From JBDHAC01 sp039588215 (GTDB taxonomy: Bacteria > Gemmatimonadota > Gemmatimonadetes > Palauibacterales > Palauibacteraceae): a DNA stretch of 16,580 nt. The notes beneath the pieces are model-generated. The model had not been told where the DNA came from. It searched no databases and was given only the letters and a program-made list of their open reading frames with translations. The translations under genes and the position numbers were made by a program. Positions within the stretch are counted from its first letter, which is position 1, and each line of letters begins with the position of its first letter. This document shows positions 7,534 to 15,593 of the stretch, in pieces. The DNA is taken from assembly GCA_039588215.1 (NCBI GenBank), contig JBDHAD010000061.1, positions 1 to 16,580 of the forward strand. Direction: 5' to 3'.

Positions 7534-9804
7534 ATGGCTCGCAAGAAGGGGAAGGGAAGAGGCACTGGCCCGAAAGGAGAGTCGGGCCGAGGGCGCGGCG
7601 CGGACAAAGGCTCGCAGGGTCCATCGAGACGCGGCACCGTGAAGAAGAGCGGCGGGAAGAAGAAGCCTACAGGGGGCCGACGCGCGGCCCGCACGAGCGG
7701 GAAGCCAGGCCCCATCGCGGCGCCGGAGATCCTCCAGTACGTGCGGGAAGAGACGGACCGCCCCCTGAAGCCCCGTGAGCTGGCTCAGGCGCTCGGCGTG
7801 CGCCGCACGGATTACCCAGGCTTCCGCTCGCTCCTTCAGCGCCTCGTCGCGGAGGGCAAGCTCTACCGCCAGCGTGAAGGCCGTCTGGCCGCGCCACGCG
7901 ACCTGAACCTGAGAATCGGGCGCCTGGAGGTCACCGGCGGCGGCCACGGCTTCGTCGTTCCCGACGACGGTCCTCCAGACGTCTTCGTGCGCGATCGCGA
8001 TCTGGGCGGTGGCGTCGAAGGCGACCGCGTCGTCGCGCGCATCGAGCAACGGCCCCCCGACCGGAATCCTCGCGGCCGGATCATACAGATCCTCGAACGT
8101 GCGCACTCGCGTGTCGTCGGGGTCTTCCACGAGCGTCCGGGATACTCATGGGTGGAGGCGCACGAGCCGCGGCTGCGGGTCGAGTTCTTCGTCCCGCCTC
8201 CAGAGACCGGCGACGCGTCGGATGGTGACCTGGTCCTGCTGGAGGTGGTGGATTGGGGAGATGAGGACCCGCGACCCGTCGGGCGGGTCGCCCGCGTCCT
8301 GGGCGCTCCGGGGGATCCGGGTGTCGAGGTGCTGGCCATCCAGCTCGGCTACGAGCTCCCGGAAGCCTTCCCAACGGAGGTCGAGGAGGCGGCCGCGGAC
8401 ATCGCCCAGCGCGGCCTGAGCCCTCGGGACCTGGAGGACCGAGAGGACTTCCGCCCGGAGCTCGTCTACACCATCGATCCCGAGGACGCACGCGATCACG
8501 ACGACGCGGTGTCTATCCAAAACCTGGCGGATGGCAGCGCTTGGGTGGGCATTCATATCGCGGACGTGTCGCACTACGTCCGGGACGGGGGACCGATCGA
8601 CCTGGAGGCGTGGGAGCGTGCCACGAGCGTGTATCTGGTGGATCGAGTCATCCCCATGCTCCCACATTCGCTCTCCAGCGACCTCTGCTCGCTCGTTCCG
8701 GACCAGGATCGCCTGGCCCTCTCGGTTCTGCTACGCCTCCACGATGATGGTCGAATCGCGGAGGCTCGCTTCGCCAAGACCGTTATCCGTAGCCGTCATC
8801 GTCTCTCGTACGACGACGCTCAGGCAATCCTGGACGGAGAACGAGACGCCCCTGAACCGCTTGCGACGAGCCTGCGGGAGCTGCTGCGCATCAGCCAAAC
8901 GTTTCGGAGGCAGCGGATCGAGCGCGGGAGCCTGGACTTCGATCTGCCGGAGGCGCGCGTGGTGTTGGACGCGGCGGGTGAGCCGGAGGACGTGCAGCGT
9001 GTCCTGAGGTTGCCCGCCCACCAACTGATCGAAGACCTGATGATCGCCGCGAACGAGGCGATCGCCGCCTGGGCCATCCGCGAGGGGGTCCCGGTCCTGT
9101 ACCGGATCCATGAAGCGCCCGACCCGGAAAAGCTGGAGAACCTTCGTACTCTGGCGGCGGAGTTCCATCTCTCGCTTCCCAAGGGGGGTGTCCGCCCGGT
9201 GGACCTCCAGCGCCTGCTCGACTCCGTCCGCGGAGAGCCCCACGAGCCGCTCGTCGCGATGGCCACGCTGCGTAGCCTCGCGCAGGCACGCTACGCGCCC
9301 GGCAATGAGGGCCACTTCGGCCTCGCCTCGAGCGCATACTCGCACTTCACCTCGCCCATACGCCGTTACCCGGATCTGGTGGTTCACCGTCAGTTGACGC
9401 GTTGGCTGGCGGACCCGGCGAGCGCGAGGTCGTTGGACCCCGAATGGCTCGACGCGTCGGCCCGCCAGGCGTCGGCGCAGGAGCGACGTGCGGCGGAGGC
9501 CGAGCGCGACTCCGTCGAGCTCAAGAAGATCCAGTTCATGGAGCGTCACGTAGGCGATCACTTCGAGGCCACGATCAGCGGCGTCGCCTCGTTCGGTGTG
9601 TTCGTCCTCCTAGACCGCTATCAGGTGGATGGGCTGGTTCACGTCAGCGCGCTGGGCGACGACTACTACCGGCTGGATGAGCGCACGCACGCCCTGGTCG
9701 GCCGGCGACGCAAGCAGACCTTCCGTCTCGGCGATCCGGTCGAGGTTCAGGTCGTGAGGGTCGACCGGGAGGAACGGAAGATCGACTTCCAGCTCGTTCG
9801 GTAG
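7534..9804 (+). CDS. rnr: Ribonuclease R (3'-5' exoribonuclease)
   Basis: This 756-residue RNase II/R-family enzyme degrades structured RNA from the 3' end. Order of domains: a basic Gly/Lys/Arg-rich tail (1-60), a winged helix (~62-120), two cold-shock-type OB folds (~125-275), the RNB catalytic domain (~305-640), and a C-terminal S1 domain (~665-754). The catalytic aspartates are visible in TIDPEDARDHDD (D315, D321, D323, D324), as is the PHSLSSDLCSL block. E. coli RNase R carries its basic tail at the C-terminus; here it is at the N-terminus and the protein ends right after S1. The ATG at 7534 has no clear ribosome-binding site and lies 78 bp after the Trm112-like gene. It may form a unit with era. 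Confidence 0.95.
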   Translation: MARKKGKGRGTGPKGESGRGRGADKGSQGPSRRGTVKKSGGKKKPTGGRRAARTSGKPGPIAAPEILQYVREETDRPLKPRELAQALGVRRTDYPGFRSLLQRLVAEGKLYRQREGRLAAPRDLNLRIGRLEVTGGGHGFVVPDDGPPDVFVRDRDLGGGVEGDRVVARIEQRPPDRNPRGRIIQILERAHSRVVGVFHERPGYSWVEAHEPRLRVEFFVPPPETGDASDGDLVLLEVVDWGDEDPRPVGRVARVLGAPGDPGVEVLAIQLGYELPEAFPTEVEEAAADIAQRGLSPRDLEDREDFRPELVYTIDPEDARDHDDAVSIQNLADGSAWVGIHIADVSHYVRDGGPIDLEAWERATSVYLVDRVIPMLPHSLSSDLCSLVPDQDRLALSVLLRLHDDGRIAEARFAKTVIRSRHRLSYDDAQAILDGERDAPEPLATSLRELLRISQTFRRQRIERGSLDFDLPEARVVLDAAGEPEDVQRVLRLPAHQLIEDLMIAANEAIAAWAIREGVPVLYRIHEAPDPEKLENLRTLAAEFHLSLPKGGVRPVDLQRLLDSVRGEPHEPLVAMATLRSLAQARYAPGNEGHFGLASSAYSHFTSPIRRYPDLVVHRQLTRWLADPASARSLDPEWLDASARQASAQERRAAEAERDSVELKKIQFMERHVGDHFEATISGVASFGVFVLLDRYQVDGLVHVSALGDDYYRLDERTHALVGRRRKQTFRLGDPVEVQVVRVDREERKIDFQLVR

Positions 9805-9806
9805 CC

Positions 9807-9915
9807 CGAGCGCGTCTCACCTCCGAGCAACGTTCCACCTCGAGCGTGTCTCACCCCGAGCGGTCTTCCACCTCGAGCGCGTACAGCCAGCCCCCCCTCG
9901 AAGTCTCGTCACCTC
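9807..9915. repeat. Tandem ~17-bp repeats in the rnr-prfB spacer
   Basis: Directly after the rnr stop, a unit beginning CGAGC recurs at 9807, 9824, 9841, 9857 and 9874 (spacings 17, 17, 16, 17). Four copies end in CACC plus T or C. Units 1+2 and 3+4 form a longer ~34-bp repeat that is more alike (about 28 of 34 positions). A degenerate sixth copy lies at 9899-9915 (CGAAGTCTCGTCACCTC). The array lies upstream of the candidate prfB promoter. It may be a protein-binding array or a simple tandem expansion. Confidence 0.7.
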
Positions 9916-9922
9916 AAAAGGA

Positions 9923-9951
9923 TCGACTTCCGGCGCCGACGGTAGTCTATT
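9923..9951 (+). promoter_or_regulatory. Candidate promoter of the prfB-lysS-lol operon
   Basis: TCGACT (9923-9928) and TCTATT (9946-9951) are 17 bp apart, each matching the -35/-10 consensus at 4 of 6 positions. An 8-bp palindrome (CGGCGCCG, 9931-9938) lies in the spacer. Position fits: 65 bp before the prfB start and just after the tandem repeats. Support is by pattern only. Confidence 0.33.
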
Positions 9952-10015
9952 GTGGCGTCGTCGGGAGGGCGCGCGCCGCGTGCCCCGGGTGGGGCGGAGA
10001 AACGGATGGAGCACA

Positions 10016-11132
10016 ATGACCGAGATCGCGAGACAGAAAGAGCGCGCCGAGGCGCTGCGGGGCAGACTGGACGAGCTACGGGGGTATCTTTGAGATTCCC
10101 GAGAAGCTGGCCGAGATAGACGAGCTCGAAGAGCGGATGGCGCGGACCGACTTCTGGGACCAGGCGGACCGCGCCCGTGAGGTGATCGACGAGGCGAACC
10201 GGCTCAAAGCCTGGACGCAGCCCTGGACCGAGCTCTCGGAACAGGTCGATGAACTCCTCGAGATGATCGTCCTTCTGGAGGAAGAGAGCGACACAGAGCT
10301 CGAAGAAGAGCTCGAGCGCGGGATCGAGGCGGCCAAGGCCGATGTCGCGGAGCTCGAGCTGAAGAACATGCTGCGCGGACCCGACTCCCACCGAAGCGCA
10401 CTCCTGACCATCCACCCCGGGGCGGGGGGTACCGAGTCACAGGACTGGGCCGAGATGCTGATGCGCATGTACTCGCGCTGGGCGGAGGCCCGTCGTTTCG
10501 CCCTCGAAATCCTCGAGATACAGCCAGGGGAAGAGGCCGGCATCAAGTCCGTGACGCTCGAGGTCAGCGGCGCGTACGCGTACGGATACCTCGCGGCCGA
10601 GCGCGGCGTGCACCGATTGGTGCGCATCTCCCCGTACGACTCGCAGGGCCGTCGCCACACATCCTTCGCGTCCGTGTTCGTGTACCCGGTCGTCGACGAC
10701 GATATCGAAGTCGAGATCAACGAGGAGGACCTGCGGATCGACACGTATCGGGCGTCCGGAGCGGGTGGCCAGCACGTCAACAAGACGGACTCGGCCGTAC
10801 GAATCACGCACGAGCCCACGGGGATCGTGGTCTCCTGCCAGCAGGAGCGCAGCCAGCACAAGAACAAGTCGAAGGCCATGAAGATGCTGCAAGCGGCGCT
10901 ATATCAGCACGCCGAGGAGGAGCGGGAGGCGGAGAGGGCCACGCTCGAAGGGACCAAGACGAAGATCGAGTGGGGGCAGCAGATCCGCTCGTACGTGCTC
11001 CAGCCCTACACGATGGTGAAGGACCACCGCACGAACGTCGAGATCGGCAACGTAGAGGCGGTGCTAGACGGGCGGATCGACGAGTTCATCGAGGCCTTCC
11101 TGCACCAGCAGGCCGGTGCGGCGACCGCATGA
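10016..11132 (+). CDS. prfB: Peptide chain release factor 2 with programmed +1 frameshift
   Basis: RF2 reads UGA and UAA stop codons and releases the finished peptide. The gene is in two frames: 10016-10090 (25 codons), then 10092-11132 after a +1 shift at CTT-TGA, giving 371 residues. The start ATG at 10016 has GGAG close upstream. The GGQ motif falls at residues 250-252, exactly as in E. coli, with Ala at 246. The codon-reading tripeptide at 205-207 is SPY rather than the usual SPF. Without the frameshift the first 40 residues would be lost or the gene would look broken. It overlaps lysS by four bases (ATGA), the classic prfB-lysS order also found in E. coli. Confidence 0.96.
10081..10094 (+). 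promoter_or_regulatory. Programmed +1 frameshift site of prfB
   Basis: The sequence GGGGTATCTTTGAG holds an internal SD-like G-run (10080-10084), three bases, the slippery CTT (10088-10090) and an in-frame TGA (10091-10093). Slippage from CTT to TTT places GAG (10092-10094) next and enters the main RF2 frame. It nearly matches the E. coli site AGGGGGTATCTTTGAC. Low RF2 favours the shift, so RF2 regulates its own synthesis. Confidence 0.95.
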
Positions 11133-12724
11133 GCGCCTGTCCGGGCTGTGGAGAACCAGCGGAAGCGCTCCGCGACGGGGTCTGTCTCAGCTGCTGGTAC
11201 CAGGCCCCGGAGCGACCCAAACCGGTTCGCGACCGCTTCGCAAAGCTCCAGGAGCTCCGCGCGCTCGGAATAGAGCCGTACGCGTACTCCTACGACCCGA
11301 CGCACGAGCTGGCATCAGCACGGGCCGTCTTCGAAGAGTCAGAGGCGGACGGCGGGACCGAGGACGCAGGTCCTGTCCGGGTAGCGGGCCGGATCCTCTC
11401 GTATCGGGACATGGGCAAGAGCGCGTTCGCTCATATCGGTGACCGCAGCGGCCGGCTACAGGTGTACTTCAAGCAGGATGTTCTGCGCGACGGCGACGGG
11501 GCGCTCCTGGAGCTACTCGATCTCGGCGATTGGGTCGGCGTCGCCGGGCCTTTGTTTCGCACACGCACTGGAGAGGTGACGGTCCGAGCCGAAGAGCTCT
11601 CGCTGCTGTCGAAGACGCTCCGGCCGTTGCCTTTCGGGAAGGAGGAGGTGCAGGAGACGGGAGAGCGGATCGTGCACAGCGGCTTCTCCGACGTCGAATC
11701 ACGCTACCGGCGGCGGTACGCGGACCTGGCGGTGAACCCGGACGTGCGAGAGGTATTCACCATCCGGACCCGGCTCACGACCGGTTTTCGGAATTGGCTG
11801 GATGCCCGCGGGTTCCTCGAAGTCGAGACGCCGGTTCTACAACCCCAGTACGGGGGTGCACTCGCGCGCCCGTTCACCACCCGACACGAGGCGTTCGACC
11901 GAACCCTATACCTACGCATCGCGGACGAGCTGTACCTGAAGCGGCTGATCGTTGGCACCCTGGACCGCGTGTACGAGATTGGGAAGGACTTCCGAAACGA
12001 GGGCATCGACCGCACGCACAACCCCGAGTTCACGATGCTCGAGCTGTATTATGCGTACGCGGACTACGAAGACGTGATGACGCTTGCCGAGGAGATGGTG
12101 ACCGATGTCGTGAGCGAAGTCCGCGGAACGCTGTCGCTGGAGCTCGACGGGAGGACCATCGATCTGTCACGGCCGTGGAAGCGACGCACGTATGCCGAGG
12201 CGTTCGAGGAGGAGACCGGCTTCGATCCGCACGCGACACCAGAGACGACGTTGCGAGAGCTGGCCCGGTCGGCGGGGAGGGAGGATGCGGGAGAGCTATC
12301 CCGCGTCCAACTACTCGATGTTCTGTTCTCGGCCCACGTAGAACAGAATATCGTCGATCCGACCATCATCTACGACCATCCGATCGAGATGAGCCCGCTC
12401 GCCAAGCCCAAGCGCGGCAACCCGGCGTGCGCCGAGCGGTTCGAGGTGGTGGCGTGCGGCTTCGAGCTCATCAACGCGTTCAGCGAGCTGAACGACCCGA
12501 TCGACCAATGGACGCGGTTCAGCGAACAAGATCGTATGCGGGCCGAGGGTGATGAGGAGGCACATGGGGTGGACGAGGACTACGTGCGCGCGCTCGAGTA
12601 CGGGCTGCCTCCCACGGGGGGTCTGGGGCTGGGGATGGATCGTCTGGCCATGATCGTGACGGGACGCTCCGCGATCCGCGAAGTGATCCTGTATCCGATC
12701 CTGCGCCCGGAGGAGGGCGAGTGA
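11129..12724 (+). CDS. lysS: Lysyl-tRNA synthetase, class II, with N-terminal zinc-ribbon extension
   Basis: This 531-residue enzyme charges tRNA-Lys with lysine. It starts at an ATG overlapping the prfB stop. Residues 1-30 are an added zinc ribbon with CxxC pairs C4/C7 and C19/C22, which standard LysRS lacks. The usual LysRS start follows (RFAKLQELRALGIEPY, ~36-51), then an anticodon-binding OB fold (~80-175) and the class II catalytic core (~190-530). Motif 2 is seen around RVYEIGKDFRNEGIDRTHNPEF, and motif 3 in GLGLGMDRLAMI. The catalytic features are intact. Its stop overlaps the next gene as GTGA, with a strong GGAGG site inside its 3' end. Confidence 0.95.
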   Translation: MSACPGCGEPAEALRDGVCLSCWYQAPERPKPVRDRFAKLQELRALGIEPYAYSYDPTHELASARAVFEESEADGGTEDAGPVRVAGRILSYRDMGKSAFAHIGDRSGRLQVYFKQDVLRDGDGALLELLDLGDWVGVAGPLFRTRTGEVTVRAEELSLLSKTLRPLPFGKEEVQETGERIVHSGFSDVESRYRRRYADLAVNPDVREVFTIRTRLTTGFRNWLDARGFLEVETPVLQPQYGGALARPFTTRHEAFDRTLYLRIADELYLKRLIVGTLDRVYEIGKDFRNEGIDRTHNPEFTMLELYYAYADYEDVMTLAEEMVTDVVSEVRGTLSLELDGRTIDLSRPWKRRTYAEAFEEETGFDPHATPETTLRELARSAGREDAGELSRVQLLDVLFSAHVEQNIVDPTIIYDHPIEMSPLAKPKRGNPACAERFEVVACGFELINAFSELNDPIDQWTRFSEQDRMRAEGDEEAHGVDEDYVRALEYGLPPTGGLGLGMDRLAMIVTGRSAIREVILYPILRPEEGE

Positions 12725-14112
12725 GGGAACCCGCCGAGGACGTGATCGGCCCGCCCGATCGCGTGACGCCCGAAGCCGGAGCATCCGAATCCCCGGCGTC
12801 CGAACGCACGGCACCCGGCGGAGCGGAGGGACCAGGAGGAGCATCTCCCGGCTTGCCACCGCCGGCATCCGAGGACACTCGCGCGCTGGAACGCTACGTG
12901 GCGCGGCGGTATCTGAGTGGCCGACGGGGTCTCGTGTCTTTCATCACCTGGATCGCCGTCGGTGGTGTGGCCGTCGGCGTCATGGCACTCATCGTGGTGA
13001 TCGGGGTGCTCAGCGGTCTTCAGAGGGACCTTCGGGAACGGATTCTGAGCGGCGGCCCGCACGCGGTCACGCTGCAGATCGGAAACGCGTTCCGGATGGA
13101 TGCCTGGCCGCTCGTCCTCGAGCGCGTCCAGTCCGATCCGGACGTGGTGGCGGCGGCCCCATTCATCTACACCGAGATTCTCCTCAGCGCGGGCGAGAAT
13201 TACAACGAGGGCGTGGTCATGCGAGGCGTCGTCGATGACACCGACGCCATCACCGTGACCGGCGTCAGCGAGCACCTCGTGGTCGGTGATCTCCCGTTCG
13301 TGGAGACCGAGTCGGGGCATCCCGGTATGGTGGTGGGACGGGGTCTGGCGGATCGGCTGGGGCTATACGTGGGCAAGCTGGTCACCGCGGCCTCGATTCA
13401 GAACACGCCGCTGACGCCGACGGGATTCCAGCCACAGCTGAGGCGGTTCGAGATCACGGGAGTTTTCCAGACGGGGCTATACCAGTTCGATACCAAGCTC
13501 TCGTTCGTCGACCTCGGCGAGGCACAGGCCCTCCTCGGCCTGGACGATGGGGTGACCGGCGTCGAGTTCGATGTGCGCGATCCATGGCAGGCCGGAGAGG
13601 TCGCCGCGCGCGTCGAGGAGAGTCTCGGGTATCCCTACAAGGTGGACGGCTGGCAGGAACAGAACGCGAACCTGTTTTCCGCGCTCTTTCTGGAGAAGAT
13701 CGCAATGGCCGTCATCCTGACGCTCATCGTGCTCGTCGCCTCCTTCAACATCGTCTCGACACTCGTGATGATGGTCGGGGACAAGACGCGCGAGATCGGG
13801 ATCCTGCGCTCGATGGGCCTCACGGCAAAAGGGATCCGGCGCGTGTTCATGCACATGGGGCTGTTCATCGGTCTCGTCGGTACGGCGCTGGGCTCGGGCC
13901 TGGGGGCCCTGTTGGCCTGGCTGCTTCGCCGATACGAGTTCATCACGCTCCCGAGCAACGTGTACTTCATCGACAAGCTGCCGATCTCCCTCGAAGCGCG
14001 GGACATGATCCTCATCGTGCTGGGGTCGATCCTGATCTCTTTCCTCGCCACGCTCTATCCCGCGGCCAAGGCGGCCAAGCTCACGCCTGTCGATGCGATC
14101 CGGCATGAGTGA
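12721..14112 (+). CDS. Lipoprotein-releasing ABC transporter permease (LolC/LolE family)
   Basis: This 463-residue inner-membrane permease works with LolD to detach lipoproteins from the inner membrane for delivery to the outer membrane. The GTG start overlaps the lysS stop (GTGA) and has GGAGG seven bases upstream. Residues 1-55 are a Pro/Ala/Gly/Glu-rich, probably disordered tail before the usual family start (ERYVARRYLSGRRG). TM1 is ~73-98, followed by a large periplasmic MacB-PCD-type domain. The FtsX-type C-terminal part has three helices, with ASFNIVSTLVMMVGDKTREI and a final AAKAAKLTPVDAIR. Only one permease gene is present beside lolD, so the transporter may use two identical permeases (LolF-like) instead of a LolC-LolE pair, unless another copy lies elsewhere. 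Confidence 0.9.
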   Translation: MREPAEDVIGPPDRVTPEAGASESPASERTAPGGAEGPGGASPGLPPPASEDTRALERYVARRYLSGRRGLVSFITWIAVGGVAVGVMALIVVIGVLSGLQRDLRERILSGGPHAVTLQIGNAFRMDAWPLVLERVQSDPDVVAAAPFIYTEILLSAGENYNEGVVMRGVVDDTDAITVTGVSEHLVVGDLPFVETESGHPGMVVGRGLADRLGLYVGKLVTAASIQNTPLTPTGFQPQLRRFEITGVFQTGLYQFDTKLSFVDLGEAQALLGLDDGVTGVEFDVRDPWQAGEVAARVEESLGYPYKVDGWQEQNANLFSALFLEKIAMAVILTLIVLVASFNIVSTLVMMVGDKTREIGILRSMGLTAKGIRRVFMHMGLFIGLVGTALGSGLGALLAWLLRRYEFITLPSNVYFIDKLPISLEARDMILIVLGSILISFLATLYPAAKAAKLTPVDAIRHE

Positions 14113-14800
14113 GAACGGCTCACGCGCCGTGATCGAGGCGCACGATATTCACCGTACCTTCGCGGCGGCGGATGGGGGTGAGATCCACGTGTTGCGCGGC
14201 GTCGAGCTCGAGGTCCCCGCGGGCGATGCGGTGGCGATCGTCGGCCCCAGCGGCTCGGGCAAGTCCACGCTGCTCCATCTCCTGGGAGCGCTGGATCGAG
14301 CGACCTCGGGCGACGTGTGGCTTGGCGGGCGGCGCGTCGCTTCCCTGGATGACGTGACGCTGGCGGCCCTCCGCAATCGCTATGTCGGATTCGTGTTTCA
14401 GTTCCACCACTTGCTGCGCGACTTCACCGCGGTCGAGAACGTGATGGTGCCTCAGCTGATCGCGGGCACGACCCGAGTGGTGGCCGAGAAGCGGGCGTTC
14501 GCGCTTCTCGACCAGGTCGGGTTGGTAGAGCGGGCGCACCATCGCCCACGCAAGCTGTCAGGCGGTGAACAACAGCGGGTGGCCGTGGCCCGGGCTCTGG
14601 CGAACGATCCCCACCTGCTGTTGGCGGACGAGCCGTCCGGCAACCTGGACATCGAAGCCAGCGAGCGTCTGCACGATTTGCTGTTCCGACTCCTCGAACG
14701 GCACCGCAGCGCGCTGGTGGTGGTCACGCACAATCGTTCGCTGGCCGACCGAGCGGGGCGGGTGCTTCGACTCGAGGGCGGGCAGCTTCAGCTCGCTTAA
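14105..14800 (+). CDS. lolD: Lipoprotein-releasing system ATPase LolD
   Basis: This 231-residue ABC ATPase powers the permease encoded just upstream. Visible motifs are Walker A GPSGSGKST, the Q-loop within FVFQFHHLL (the LolD-typical form), signature LSGGEQQRVAVARAL, Walker B LLLADEPSGNLD and the switch His in VVTHN. The ATG at 14105 overlaps the end of the permease gene by eight bases (ATGAGTGA), which implies coupled translation in matched amounts. The length is normal for LolD (~230). MacB-type ATPases are related, but the MacB permease fusion is absent and the FQFHHLL form favours LolD. Confidence 0.93.
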   Translation: MSENGSRAVIEAHDIHRTFAAADGGEIHVLRGVELEVPAGDAVAIVGPSGSGKSTLLHLLGALDRATSGDVWLGGRRVASLDDVTLAALRNRYVGFVFQFHHLLRDFTAVENVMVPQLIAGTTRVVAEKRAFALLDQVGLVERAHHRPRKLSGGEQQRVAVARALANDPHLLLADEPSGNLDIEASERLHDLLFRLLERHRSALVVVTHNRSLADRAGRVLRLEGGQLQLA

Positions 14801-15062
14801 GCACCAACTCGGGGCCTCATGTAAATTGCCATGGACGGGGCTGTCTGCCACGTGGGTCGCGGGCAAAGGGCGTGACCGGAGTTACCGCCCCGCATGTTAG
14901 CCGCTTTGGGAAGGTCGGAGGGGAGCCCGTTTCGCCACGACCTGGATCGCCCGCCCGGACCAAGAGTTGGGCGGAATGAGGCATGCGCTGGCAGAAGGGA
15001 CGGCAGAATAGGGGGACGGCAATCCCCATTACCTGGAAACGAGGCGCGACGGCCGGGACACG
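14801..15062. other. Intergenic spacer between lolD and mcsA
   Basis: No convincing gene is present. It holds an 8-bp palindrome CCACGTGG (14848-14855), an imperfect inverted repeat around 14868-14890, and a small hairpin GGGGA/TCCCC (15012-15016 with 15023-15027) ~36 nt before mcsA. No T-run terminator follows lolD, no CtsR-type direct heptad repeat was seen, and no clear -35/-10 pair was found, although mcsAB needs either its own promoter or readthrough. Confidence 0.5.
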
Positions 15063-15560
15063 ATGCGCTGCGAGCACTGCGGACAACGGGACGCCGAGAT
15101 CCACCTCACGGAGATCGTGCAGGATGAGATGACCACGATCCATCTCTGTTCGTCGTGCGCGGCAGAGAGGGGGGTCAGCTCGGCCACGCCTCCGGAGCCT
15201 CCGATCGCCGATTTTCTGGCCCACATGGGCGAGGGCAGTCAGGAGACCGCGCTGTCGGGTGCCCAGGAAGCCTGCCCGTACTGTGGGACTACGGCTCAGG
15301 ATTTCCGAAAGACCGGCCGCCTCGGTTGCTCGCAGTGCTACGCCCATTTCTCACCCCAGCTCCGGGGGCTCCTGCGTCGTGTCCACGGGGCGAGCCAGCA
15401 CATCGGCAAGGTTTACTTGAGCGCGGCTAGTGATCTCGATGACCGGGACCTGCGTCTCGCCACACTCCGTCGGCGGTTGGAGCGCGCCGTCGAGATCGAG
15501 GACTTCGAAGCCGCCGCCAATCTGCGCGACGAGATCCTCGAGCTCAGCGCCGTGGAGTAA
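15063..15560 (+). CDS. mcsA: McsA, zinc-binding activator of protein-arginine kinase
   Basis: This 165-residue protein has four CxxC pairs (C3/C6, C29/C32, C71/C74, C89/C92), matching the two zinc-binding modules of McsA. A C-terminal UVR motif follows (~130-162; RRRLERAVEIEDFEAAANLR), the same interaction motif as in UvrB/UvrC and ClpC. In Firmicutes, McsA activates the arginine kinase McsB and helps direct proteins to ClpCP. It is slightly shorter than the Bacillus protein (~185). The ATG at 15063 has a poor ribosome-binding site. mcsB follows 33 nt downstream, which strongly supports the assignment over a generic UVR-domain protein. Confidence 0.92.
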   Translation: MRCEHCGQRDAEIHLTEIVQDEMTTIHLCSSCAAERGVSSATPPEPPIADFLAHMGEGSQETALSGAQEACPYCGTTAQDFRKTGRLGCSQCYAHFSPQLRGLLRRVHGASQHIGKVYLSAASDLDDRDLRLATLRRRLERAVEIEDFEAAANLRDEILELSAVE

Positions 15561-15593
15561 CAAGCGACCGGGATGCTCAAGGAGGGGAACGAG

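Noticed and set aside
9807..9915. CRISPR array
   Set aside because: Units are ~17 bp, directly adjacent and imperfect, with no unique spacers and no cas genes nearby.
10091..10093. In-frame TGA early in prfB as a sign of a pseudogene or selenocysteine codon
   Set aside because: The context is the canonical RF2 +1 frameshift site, and the downstream frame is intact with correct residue numbering of GGQ.
10970..11128. Upstream extension of lysS
   Set aside because: It lies wholly inside prfB in another frame, and the ATGA overlap gives a natural start at 11129.
14801..15062. CtsR operator upstream of mcsA
   Set aside because: No direct repeat of the AGTCAAA-type heptad is present on either strand.
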